A stretch of 64,000 nt of DNA, from NCBI GenBank assembly GCA_018398765.1, contig JAHBMJ010000996.1, positions 55,201 to 119,200 on the forward strand, in the 5' to 3' direction. The notes beneath the pieces are model-generated. The model was not told the DNA's origin. It searched no databases and worked only from the letters and a program-made list of their open reading frames with translations. Made by a program: the position numbers and the translations under genes. The stretch comes from Chromera velia. Lineage: Eukaryota > Sar > Chromeraceae. Positions 1 to 8,545 of the stretch are shown here, piece after piece; the first letter of the stretch is position 1, and each line of letters opens with the position of its first letter.

Positions 1-183
1 GATCTCCATGAATCAAGAACTCTTCGATAGGTCGGATGGTGCAGACTGAGCACAGACTTCCTGAATGAGATCAGTAGAGGTCGTGCTAGGAATCTTTCCT
101 CGTATGAAAATCTAGCGAGTATATATAGAGAGACGGTCTGGGTCCATCCATGAATAAAGGTTGAGGGGACCTCTCTGAACTTA

Positions 184-385
184 ACTACCACTTGAAAGTT
201 CGGGCTGCATTTTTGGATAAGCTTGAAAGTCCACGCCGCAGGCACGGATCATTTATGGTGTCTTCAAAGCCAAAGCCGCATATCTGGACGGTGTTTTAAC
301 CGTCTACACCTGCGGTGTAGACGGTTTCTTAAAAAAAAATGCTGCAGATAGAGATGATCTTAATTATATTTTTTCAAGTGGTACT
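184..385. mobile_element. Small TA-flanked inverted-repeat element (MITE-like)
   Basis: The ends read ACTACCACTTGAAA on the left (184-197) and its reverse complement with one mismatch on the right (372-385). Each end is bordered by the dinucleotide TA (182-183 and 386-387). A TA duplication with short terminal inverted repeats is the signature of Tc1/mariner-type non-autonomous elements. There is no coding capacity. Inside, 298-310 and 314-326 form a perfect 13-bp hairpin with a 3-nt loop, followed by a run of nine A. The assignment to Tc1/mariner is inference. Confidence 0.45.
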
Positions 386-429
386 TAGGTTTAGGAAGGT
401 TGTTGAGGGTTAGCATGCGAGAACTAGAC

Positions 430-792
430 GTGATGTTGTATGTTGGAATTGCGGTTGCTCATCTAGCATGTCAGGATTGAGAGTGTGCGCATTGGTACTG
501 CGGCCTGTGCCAGGACGATTTTAAATTATGCGCGCGACCGATCATTTACGGGGTGGTGTTTGAGCCATGCCGAGATTTATTGATTTTTCGCGCCGTACAT
601 GTATTTAGCATCGAATTGGCATGCATCCGTCTATCTATACATGCGTACTGAGATACAGGCATGTGAGATTTCGAGTAGAAGGACTGCTCTTCCACTGAAC
701 ACAGTGCTGCCGCGTACTAGCACAGTGCGGAGACGGTTAGGACATACGTTACAGCTGTCTGAAGTAACGCGATTTCTAAGGTAACACTAATT
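430..792 (+). repeat. 5' terminal direct repeat of the Penelope-like element
   Basis: This 363-bp repeat starts GTGATGTTG and ends CACTAATT. It matches 6317-6679 base for base except for 11 differences counted by eye, about 97% identity. Ten of the eleven are transitions. The repeat does not show the TG...CA ends of classical LTRs. Confidence 0.9.
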
Positions 793-968
793 GTACCTGT
801 TCTCGAGGCGGCGTTTGGCCAAGAACTCGAGATTTTCACGATACACCTATAGGCAAGTGTCTTACCTTCAGGGGCAAGGTGTGGTTTGTTTCGTAAGCAG
901 AACTGTAGGCAGAAAGGTAGACACTCTCCTGGAAGTCCGCTTGAAAGTAGGATCTGTAGCTTTGCACA

Positions 969-1157
969 ATGAGTGGACAGTGGGACGACGAGTTGGGAGC
1001 ACTGCCGGCCATTCCGATGGACAGGGAGGCAGCCCTCCAGATACGTAGGCAGGCGGGTTCCTCGCTGGGAAGGAGAAAGGCAGTTGTGGTGGAGATAAAG
1101 GATGGAGAGAACATGCAGGCGGCGCTGGAGAGGGCAAGGGCGGGGTTGGCGGCATAA
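969..1157 (+). CDS. Short ORF at the 5' end of ORF1 of the Penelope-like element
   Basis: This is a 62-residue reading frame starting MSGQWDDELG, about 175 bases after the 5' terminal repeat. It ends at TAA (1155-1157), and the same frame reopens at once with GTG ATG GAC. It may be a separate leader ORF, or the N-terminus of ORF1 cut off by a recent nonsense change. I recognise no domain. Confidence 0.4.
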   Translation: MSGQWDDELGALPAIPMDREAALQIRRQAGSSLGRRKAVVVEIKDGENMQAALERARAGLAA

Positions 1158-1160
1158 GTG

Positions 1161-2453
1161 ATGGACGTGTACGACTTCCAGGGAGGAGGTGGTGCAAAGA
1201 GCCTGCTCCTGCAGGCGATACCCGAGAACCAGATGAAGCAAATCGAGGCCGTGGATAAGAACTCCCGTCTGCACGAGTTTACGTGCATGGTGGCGAGGTC
1301 TGTTGATGTGAACAAGCTCTGGTACCCGTCCTTTCAGTTCAAACTGGACGGGAGGACCCCAAATCCGGCATACTTGCCCAGACTAGCATTTGTCAGGGAG
1401 GCGGCGATATCCGGGGCTCACTTCGGGTGTGACTTCCTCGATATCCCCTTGAAGGGGCCCTTCAGGGCTTTGAAGAGGGAGATGTACCCGGCAGGAGGGG
1501 TGGGGCAGAAGGAGTTCGAAGGAGCGGTGGAGGCAATGGTGAATGAGATTGGTGGGAAGTACATCAGCTTCCACAGGCTGGTGGACTTCATTTTCATGAT
1601 GCTCCCTAGTGGGAAGTCGGGAAAGAGGATGATTAGGGGGATAGTGAAGGCCTGCAGGACTTCGTCTCCGCTGCAGTTCACAAATCATGTGACTGCATTA
1701 GCGAGACAGTGGGAGCTTCGGGCCCAGGGGACGGGGTCGGGTGGGCTGCCGAGAGGCCTGACACTGACGGCTCCGCTCGGGGGGAGTGTAGAGATGGGCG
1801 TGGGTGGGAGTACAAGTGTAAGTCTGAATCGGGGGAGTCACACAGACATGAGGAAGGGCAGTTCAACAACGATGGCCGTAGCAGCAGCAGCAGGAGGGGG
1901 GGGAGGCCATCTAGTTCCCCCACCAGCAGGTCCTCAGGTGCCTATCGTGATCGTGGGGGAGGACGTGGCCCAGTCGGGCGCAGATCAAGACATGCCACAG
2001 GCAATGGGGGGGGGGAGTATCACGGGGTCGAAGGGATTTGCGGCAGCTGCCGCCGCGCCTGGGGCGAGACCCCTGTCTGCTAAGAGGAGGAGAGAACAAG
2101 CGGATGGAGGGGATGGGGGCGTGAGTGGGGGGGGGAATGGAGGGGGGGCGGTGGATGCGAAGAGCAGAGGGACCGGAGGGGACAGATCGGGGTTTGTCTC
2201 CCCAGTGAACATGACACCTAGGCATGTCGAACAGCCTGGGAATGTACTTCGGGGCTTAGGCCTTGAACCCCCGGGGAGAGGATCCGGTGACAGGATCTCC
2301 TTTAGCAATCTGCTGAAAGAGGCACCGGTGTTCAGGGATGGGGAGATGCAAGCAGTCGTCAAGTCGTCGAAGCTGATAAAAATCGGCATCGAGGGGGTAG
2401 AAGGGAGTATGGCGAGAGGGATCTGGTACAGTTCCTTGCTGACTGCGGGGTAG
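1161..2453 (+). CDS. ORF1 of the Penelope-like element, unknown function
   Basis: An uninterrupted frame of about 430 residues. The first ~190 residues look folded, with mixed hydrophobic and charged sequence. The remainder is low complexity, very rich in glycine, alanine and serine, with several poly-G tracts in the DNA. Position upstream of the endonuclease and RT fits an ORF1 or Gag-like nucleic-acid-binding role, but I see no zinc knuckle or RRM signature, so the function is inferred from position only. The ATG at 1161 is preferred to the GTG at 1158. The frame is intact although the RT of the same copy is broken. Confidence 0.5.
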   Translation: MDVYDFQGGGGAKSLLLQAIPENQMKQIEAVDKNSRLHEFTCMVARSVDVNKLWYPSFQFKLDGRTPNPAYLPRLAFVREAAISGAHFGCDFLDIPLKGPFRALKREMYPAGGVGQKEFEGAVEAMVNEIGGKYISFHRLVDFIFMMLPSGKSGKRMIRGIVKACRTSSPLQFTNHVTALARQWELRAQGTGSGGLPRGLTLTAPLGGSVEMGVGGSTSVSLNRGSHTDMRKGSSTTMAVAAAAGGGGGHLVPPPAGPQVPIVIVGEDVAQSGADQDMPQAMGGGSITGSKGFAAAAAAPGARPLSAKRRREQADGGDGGVSGGGNGGGAVDAKSRGTGGDRSGFVSPVNMTPRHVEQPGNVLRGLGLEPPGRGSGDRISFSNLLKEAPVFRDGEMQAVVKSSKLIKIGIEGVEGSMARGIWYSSLLTAG

Positions 2454-2659
2454 GCAACATTCCAGATGATGCGGACATCCAGGCCCTCGTGTTCGGGGTA
2501 GCGTTGGCCCTATGGAAAGGAAAGGGCGGCCAGGGCGGTGCTTGACTGGAGGATCGGGGTACGATCTCGGAGCGACCTAATTAAGTAAGCTTTGACATAT
2601 CGTTCTCCACAAAAGGGATTAATTCATTCATCGACTGGTTAGAAAGGAAAATTGACTCT

Positions 2660-4801
2660 GTGCGTGATCGGTTGTTGGCTGACAGAGGAGTGAGGGGTTT
2701 TGGGAGAAACGCTGTGACTGGGAGATGCAGAGAGAAAGTATTCAAATGTATGTTAGCGATGGCAGGATTGAGGATGTTTCTTGCTTGTGCCGGGGAACAC
2801 GAAATGCAATCTTGTCCCGTGTGTGGGTCACGAGTCTGTGACTGCGATTGTGCACTCTCCGTCTCGCTGCATATGCATGCTTCGGTTCCGCCATCATACT
2901 CACTCACTATTTCACCCCCGTCTCCACGTAAGAAGGAAGACCCTGCTGCAAGGGAACGCACAGTCTTTAGGGCAGGGGTGAAAAAGAGGGTGTTGCGTCG
3001 GCTCTTGCTTTTGCATTGCATGACAGCAGATTTTTTTCTTGATCTGTCGGATTCAAAGTTTTCTGTCTTTTTGAGGGGCGTCAAGAGGGGCTGCAGGCAG
3101 CACTGGGATCATGCAGACTTCACGGCAAGGAAAGTCATCTATATGGTTTGGTCTCTATGGGTACGTGGGTTTTATTTGGGGAGTTTGGTGGGCTTTGTGA
3201 TGGATAGGTTCATTCAGCATCTTTATGCGGCAGGAAGGGGGGTGGGGGGTAGGGTTAGTGGAAAAAGGAACGCGTCAGGAAGGGGGTATGCACATCGATT
3301 CTACTCAACTCTCTCTGCAAATAACGGGAGGCATGGATTGTTTGTGGTTACGCCACTGGTCGTTGTTGCAGGGTCCCAGATGGAATTGCGATATGCGGAG
3401 ATGGCCTGCATTCGATCGTACATGCCGAAGTGGAATACGGTGGGAGTGAGAAGGAGAGTGAAAGGCGACTTTGGCTGGAGGTTCAAATCTGACTGCATGG
3501 ACAGAGAGGTGACAGGGGGGGTTGGGGGGGATGGGGCTTTGAGGAGGTTGGAAAGGTTGGCTTCTGGACGTAGAGGTGTTTCAATCTGCTCGGACAAGCT
3601 GTCGAAATTCTTTGCGGTTAGGAGGAGGATTACGGTGGCGATGGTGAGCCGAGGAGGGACTGCGTTCTCCCGTGCTGCTTGTTTGTCTGCTGTGGGGGGG
3701 TTTGGGGGTGGGGGGGGGAGTCTACCTACCGGGAATGGGGGGGGGAGAGGTACAATCTCCGTCCCTATGAACACAGCAATCTTTGTTTTCCGCTCGCTTC
3801 TGTTGTCGCTTCTCAGTAAGAAGAGAATGAGTGACAATCAGCTGAGGGCTTTGTCTATTTGTGAGAATGATCTGTTGTCTATCTGTAGCCTGTTTCCTGT
3901 TCGCGGGGTATTAGGGGCGGGGAGGGCGGTTTTTAATACTAATGTGGACAGGTTGTACGAATTGAAAGGGTGGTCCATCAAGAAGATTAAGGATACGAGA
4001 AGTAAAACGTTCCGTTTGCCTCTGGTGGACTTCCCTCCTTTTTCTCGGTTTTATTGGTCAGTAATGAGGGAGTGGTGGAGGAAGGCCAGTATAGGAGGAT
4101 CTTTGGGGGTGGTGGTTTTGCCAGCCTATTTGTGTAATCTACAGCAGGCGCTTAACAATTCCTACTCTGTTTGTGGGGGGGAGGGTGACGACGTAAATGG
4201 GGGGGGAGTGACTGAGGAATCTATAGATACGACGTGCACCGATGGTTCTGCATGCCCATGTCGATCCCTCGGGATTATGTATGGTTTGGACTGCCTTGAT
4301 GGACATGTCTGCTCTCTGCTCTCTCTTTCTCCTCGTCTCCGGTCTGCCCTCTCTCTTCCTTCGAATTTCTCCGCTACTTCTAAGCTATGGCCCGGGTCTG
4401 GGGGGTGGAAAGGGGTGAGGAAGGGTTTGTTGTCTTTTTTATCGTACGTGAATGCACTCAGGGGAGGTCTTGTGGGTCAAGGATGTAGGGGGCGTATGTC
4501 TGTATCTGCTGCTACATGGACAGATCTACAATGTTGTTGGCTCTCCATGTTAGAGGTGTATCGTTTAGGCCCCAAGTTGCCTGAGAAGGGGTCTGCGGTT
4601 GTGAAGGCGATGAAAGCTGCGCTTGTCATTACACCCGTAGATAGAGCTAAGGGCGACTTAGCCTTCCTATGCCGTCGGATGTATATTGCGTGTGTGCGTA
4701 GGGCCTTCCTTGCGGATGCCGCATATGTTCGGCTTACTCCAACACAAATCGCGATCGTGAGTCTCTGTTGTTTGATCCATCTTTGTGGTCTGCCCCAATG
4801 A
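2660..4801 (+). CDS. GIY-YIG endonuclease part of the Penelope-like element
   Basis: This 713-codon frame holds a GIY-YIG nuclease-like domain at about residues 159-261 (3134-3440). The order is VIYMVWS, then GFYLGS, then VMDRFIQHL, and finally a catalytic-type Glu in LRYAEMACIRSYMPKWN. That fits the family pattern GIY, YIG, R..QH and E...I....P.LN. Upstream, around residues 52-64, is a cysteine cluster CPVCGSRVCDCDC that may bind zinc. GIY-YIG enzymes nick DNA, and in Penelope-like elements they are thought to prime target-site reverse transcription. The first codon in the frame is GTG and an ATG follows further in, so the true start is unclear. The C-terminus runs into a frameshift near 4755-4800, beyond which the RT continues in another frame. 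The ~400 residues between the nuclease and the shift are unassigned linker. Confidence 0.65.
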   Translation: MRDRLLADRGVRGFGRNAVTGRCREKVFKCMLAMAGLRMFLACAGEHEMQSCPVCGSRVCDCDCALSVSLHMHASVPPSYSLTISPPSPRKKEDPAARERTVFRAGVKKRVLRRLLLLHCMTADFFLDLSDSKFSVFLRGVKRGCRQHWDHADFTARKVIYMVWSLWVRGFYLGSLVGFVMDRFIQHLYAAGRGVGGRVSGKRNASGRGYAHRFYSTLSANNGRHGLFVVTPLVVVAGSQMELRYAEMACIRSYMPKWNTVGVRRRVKGDFGWRFKSDCMDREVTGGVGGDGALRRLERLASGRRGVSICSDKLSKFFAVRRRITVAMVSRGGTAFSRAACLSAVGGFGGGGGSLPTGNGGGRGTISVPMNTAIFVFRSLLLSLLSKKRMSDNQLRALSICENDLLSICSLFPVRGVLGAGRAVFNTNVDRLYELKGWSIKKIKDTRSKTFRLPLVDFPPFSRFYWSVMREWWRKASIGGSLGVVVLPAYLCNLQQALNNSYSVCGGEGDDVNGGGVTEESIDTTCTDGSACPCRSLGIMYGLDCLDGHVCSLLSLSPRLRSALSLPSNFSATSKLWPGSGGWKGVRKGLLSFLSYVNALRGGLVGQGCRGRMSVSAATWTDLQCCWLSMLEVYRLGPKLPEKGSAVVKAMKAALVITPVDRAKGDLAFLCRRMYIACVRRAFLADAAYVRLTPTQIAIVSLCCLIHLCGLPQ

Positions 4802-6119
4802 AGACATTCATGGTTCAGTTTGCGATTCCTAGCAGAACACGACACGAGTTTGGGACGGGGATTTTATGGCCAAAGAGGAAGTCTTGGGGGTTTGATGGTT
4901 TGGTTGTGGGCGGGTGGGATGCATTGAAATTCAGGCAGTTGGTTTCATATGCAAAGCACTGTTGGAAAGGGGTCTTTTCTTTTTTCTGCAAGGTTCTTAA
5001 CGGACTCTTGAAATTTTTTGCACCACATTGTGATTTGAACTCTGTTTTCCAATTTCAAGAAATGTTGGGTGACTTTAACATTGGGTTTGGACGGGTTGCA
5101 GACAGGGCGTTGTCTATGCGTGCCTTACCAAGCTGGCCGATAGGTTCGGTTGCAATTGCGGTGGATGACATTAAGGCGTACTTTCTGTCTTTACCCTGAG
5201 CTAACTTTTTGTCTTCTCTCGATGCTTTGGTTTGTTTTCTTTCCTCGTCTTCCAGGTATCGTTTTGCTGTGCTGAGAAAGCGGGGGTCTATTTTTATAAA
5301 GAGTGCGGGCCCTGCTGTCGGGGAGGCGTGGCTCACAAGGTGTATGAAGAAGAAACAAGAGGTTTTCCTCTCCACACACGCAAACCACGCACATGCTACC
5401 TCTGTTCCGTTAGTTTGTTGTGTGATTTAATTAGAGTTGACTTTAATTCAAATACTATCCGGGTGTTGGGGGAGAGGGTTGCTCAGGTGGAGGGATTCCC
5501 ACAAGGGAGTCCGTGTTCACCTGGAGGCGTGCGTTTTTATGCTGCATGGAAGGAATGTCAGAAAGCACTCCTCCTGAATGTCACTTCATGGCAGTCCTCT
5601 AGGTGGTTCATGAGGCGATACATGGACGATCGGACGTTGATGGCTCGTTCTGTTGCTCCCGATTTTCTTGGAAACGATCCTTTTATGCTTTCACTACAGC
5701 GCTATGATTTCTACCATGGTACATGTGTTTTGGAGAGACAGTGTGGGAAGGAGGTTTTGGGTCTCTCTCTCTTCACTCTGGAGAGTGCCCCAGAAGTTGT
5801 TCTATTCTCTCCAAAGAATCCGAATAGATCTGTTTTCTCTCCTTTCATTGATGGGTCTTTGGAAACTCCACATGCAAGTGACTTGTCATTATATTCTTTG
5901 GTTTATTTGCGTCCCTGTTTCGTTTATGGGAATGTGTGTGTGGTTAGCCGCTCTGCGTGTTCAGGTCTGATATGCGGGCACGTTATAAGAATGCTGTTAT
6001 CCGCAAATCTACCGACCTGTTTGATGGTAAGGGAGTTGTCATTAATGTTCGTTGAATTGCTGTCCTTGCGATGGCCTTTTAATTTTCTCAAGGAACAATA
6101 TTTGCATATTTTGGTCTGA
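4768..6119 (+). pseudogene. Broken reverse transcriptase of the Penelope-like element
   Basis: RT motifs are spread over two frames. The first block (4768-5199) has RQLVSYAKHCWKGVF, like the conserved R..VS.....LK segment before motif A, and then motif A DDIKAYFLSLP. A TGA at 5197-5199 interrupts it, and the same frame goes on to about 5428 with RYRFAVLRKRGS. The second block, in another frame, carries motif B GFPQGSPCSP (5493-5522) and motif C RRYMDD (5613-5630). The catalytic aspartates of motifs A and C are present. The breaks are one stop and one frameshift between about 5400 and 5450. A pyrimidine tract ending CTTCCAG at 5255 could be an intron acceptor, so splicing around the stop is not excluded. 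The copy is most likely dead. Confidence 0.65.
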
Positions 6120-6316
6120 TTGAAGGATGGTTGAATGAGATTGCGTTTCTGGAGCGCTTTAGGCCAACGATGTATTGAATATGTTTACATGTGTATCTTC
6201 CTTATTTCGATTCTTTTTGTCCTATTGATCTTCGATCGAACGTCTCTTTTACGTAGCACATAGAGCCAGAAACGATAGAAAAAAGACAGTGGCGAGACCG
6301 AAGGGGGGGGTCGCGC

Positions 6317-6679
6317 GTGATGTTGTATGTTGGAATTGCGGTTGCTCGTCTGGCATATCAGGATTAAGAGTGTGCGCATTGGTACTGCGGCCTGTGCCAG
6401 GACGATTTTAAATTATGCGCGCGACCGATCATTCACGGGGTGGTGTTTGAGCCATGCCGAGATTTATTGATCTTTCGCGCCATACATGTATTTGGCATCG
6501 AATTGGCATGCATCCGTCTATCTATACATGCGTACTGAGATACGGGCATGTGAGATTTCGAGTAGAAGGACTGCTCTTCCACTGAACACAGTGCTGCCAC
6601 CTACTAGCACAGTGCGGAGACGGTTAGGACATACGTTACAGCTGTCTGAAGTAACGCGATTTCTAAGGTAACACTAATT
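6317..6679 (+). repeat. 3' terminal direct repeat of the Penelope-like element
   Basis: Second copy of the 363-bp repeat, the same length as 430-792 with 11 substitutions and no indels. It is followed directly by AGAC, the target duplication. About 3% divergence between the two repeats suggests an old insertion if they were identical at integration, which need not hold for Penelope-like elements. Confidence 0.9.
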
Positions 6680-6831
6680 AGACCCTACGTAACCAAACCT
6701 TTAGCTCGGTAGCCTAGTCCTACCTAGTGTGAGGGGCTTGCGCTTGCAATAGATTGGCCGTAATTACCCCCAAGAAGGCTTCTTATGGTTGATCCGGAGC
6801 GGCCGTCAAAGCCTGAGCGCCGAAGGCGCCC

Positions 6832-6996
6832 GGCTGCCAAAGCCCGACCATGCCGAAGGCGCGGCCATACCAAAGCCCGACCGTGCCGAAAGCGTGGCCA
6901 CGCCAAAGCCCAACCGTGCCGAAGGCGCGGCCATGGCAAAGCCCGACCGTGCCGAAGGCGCGGCCATGCCAAAGCCCAACCGTGCCATCCCAAATC
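6832..6996. repeat. 33-bp minisatellite, about five units
   Basis: The unit begins GGCCATGCCAAAGCCC and ends GTGCCGAAGGCGC. Because 33 is a multiple of three, open frames appear on both strands, for example repeats of KARPCRR; these are not convincing genes. The core CCAAAGCCC...GCCGAAGGCGC recurs once near 9805-9846 in a palindromic form. Both sites lie beside a CCCCCAAGAAG-type segment, in opposite orientations. Confidence 0.85.
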
Positions 6997-7683
6997 CCAC
7001 AGCTCTATCAGCTGTTTGCATGCATGTATGCGTTTCGGTGCAAAAGCTGTCTGAAAAACGTCTCGGTCTTCTGGCCTATTACTGTATGTCGGTCCGCTAT
7101 GGTCAGCACCTACTCTTAGGCTGGCGAATTCGGTCTGACCGTGCCTATGTACTTTTCTTTTCCCAAAATGTCCGGTGGGCAACAATACACCCCAAGATGT
7201 TGTTGAGGACATCGCGAGCATATCTGGTGTCAGACTGTGAACGACGTTGCAATTTCTCACACTGCCAGTCACAACGTTCTTATGAGTCCATGATTCATAT
7301 GAACGGCACTGTCAGATTTTTAAGGGTAGAGACTTTTTTGAAGCGTTTGCCAGCTTTGTTCTATCTTTATTTTCTTTTTCACCAGCAGAGGCAATAAACT
7401 GAATGATTGTATTGACTCCAAGACCGGTAAGCTAAAGGAGCCAACCATTACCAACCGATGAAGTGCGATCTTGTTGAGCTGCTGCTAATCTTTTGACACA
7501 GGAATCACTGCAACCAGCACACATGCCTTCAGAAAGAGAAAGCGTGCTGGAGACGGAGATAAACGGGATAAACATGCCTGTGTCTGCCTTTACCTGGCTG
7601 TTCTTGCCTGTGGCTGTGTCTGCGTGCCTGACTACCTGCCTCACAAAATGGCTGTCTGCATATAGCACTTATCGGTCAGGAGG

Positions 7684-8545
7684 GGTTAATGAATGAATGA
7701 ATGGATGGTTGCATGGATGGATGGGTGACTGAATGTCAGGATGTGTGAGTGAGTGAGTGAGTGACTGATCGAGTGAGTGAGTCAGTGAGTGAGTGAGTGA
7801 GTGAGTTGATAAGTGAGTGAAGGTGGGTGAAAGGGCGAGGGAGTGTAGGTCGATGAGTGAGTAAATGAATGTATGAATACATGAATGCATAAATGAATGA
7901 ATGAATGAATGAATGAGTAAATGAGTGAGTGGGTGAGTGAGTAAATGGATGAGTGAGTGACGGTGGTGTGGGAGTGAGTGAGTCAATGAGTGAGCGAGGC
8001 TGCGTGGGTGAGTGGCTGAGTGAGTGAGAGAATGAGGGAGTTAGTGAATGAATAATGAATGAATGAATGGATAAATGAATAAATAAATGAATGAATGTGT
8101 AGGTGAGTGAGCGCGGGTGTCATACTAAGTGCGTAAGTGTGGGAGTGAGTGAAGAAGTGAGTGCCACTGGGCTAGGCCACTGGGTAGGTGAACAAATCAG
8201 TGAGTGAATGAATGATTGGGTGGGTGGGTGGGTGAGTGAGTGAATGGATGGATGATTGAGTGAAGGTGGGTGAAAGAGCTAGTGAGTGCGGGTGGGTGAG
8301 TCAGTGAGTAAATAAGAGCGTTGGTGAATGAGGTAGTTGGTGAATGAATAATGAATGAATGAATGAATGCATGCATGAATGAATGAATGAGTCAGTGAGT
8401 GAGCGTGGGTGAGTGCGTGAGTGTAGGTCCACTGTAGGAGTAAGTGAAAAAGTGAGTGGGTGCTTGAATGAATGAGTGAGTGAGTGAGCTAGTGAGTGAG
8501 TGAGTGAGTGAGTGAGTGGCTAAGTGAGTGAGGGAGTGAGTAAGG
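7684..8545. repeat. Degenerate tetranucleotide tract (GAGT/GAAT)
   Basis: About 860 bp made almost wholly of GTGA, GAGT, GAAT and ATGA units with scattered substitutions. The reading frames inside it (LTHSLTHS-type) are products of the repeat. Confidence 0.9.

Larger units (their letters stand above)
430..6679 (+). mobile_element. Penelope-like retroelement with terminal direct repeats
   Basis: A 6.25-kb unit is bounded by two 363-bp direct repeats (430-792 and 6317-6679). AGAC stands immediately outside both ends (426-429 and 6680-6683), and one further T can be counted either way, so the target duplication is 4-5 bp. The order inside is ORF1 (969-2453), a GIY-YIG protein (2660-4801), then reverse transcriptase blocks (4768-6119). 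The RT motifs read DDIKAYFLSLP (A), GFPQGSPCSP (B) and RRYMDD (C). This resembles Penelope-like elements, whose motif A has the D(V/I)..(L/Y)FT.IP form and which often carry LTR-like repeats. A GIY-YIG domain placed before the RT matches the permuted Penelope-like clade described in green algae, protists and invertebrates. The copy is not intact: the frame changes twice in the RT and there is one in-frame TGA. Confidence 0.75.

Noticed and set aside
430-792. Hammerhead ribozyme in the terminal repeats, as reported for many Penelope-like elements
   Set aside because: I looked for the CUGANGA and GAAA cores on both strands of the repeat. Only CTGAAG near 760 and scattered GTTTC-type words were found, not the paired core.
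1709-2389. Overlapping ORFs on both strands in the Gly/Ala-rich part of ORF1
   Set aside because: High G content and poly-G tracts leave several frames open; only the ORF1 frame continues from the folded N-terminal region.
5197-5199. TGA read as tryptophan (alternative code)
   Set aside because: The host genes end cleanly at TAA or TAG and contain normal TGG codons, and TGA also interrupts the decayed LINE, so simple pseudogene decay is the plainer reading.
6785-7397. Open frames of 60-202 codons on both strands
   Set aside because: They are produced by the 33-bp minisatellite, whose unit length is a multiple of three, so frames stay open on both strands.
7684-8545. CRISPR-like array
   Set aside because: Units are four bases with random interruptions; there are no repeat-spacer units and the genome is eukaryotic.
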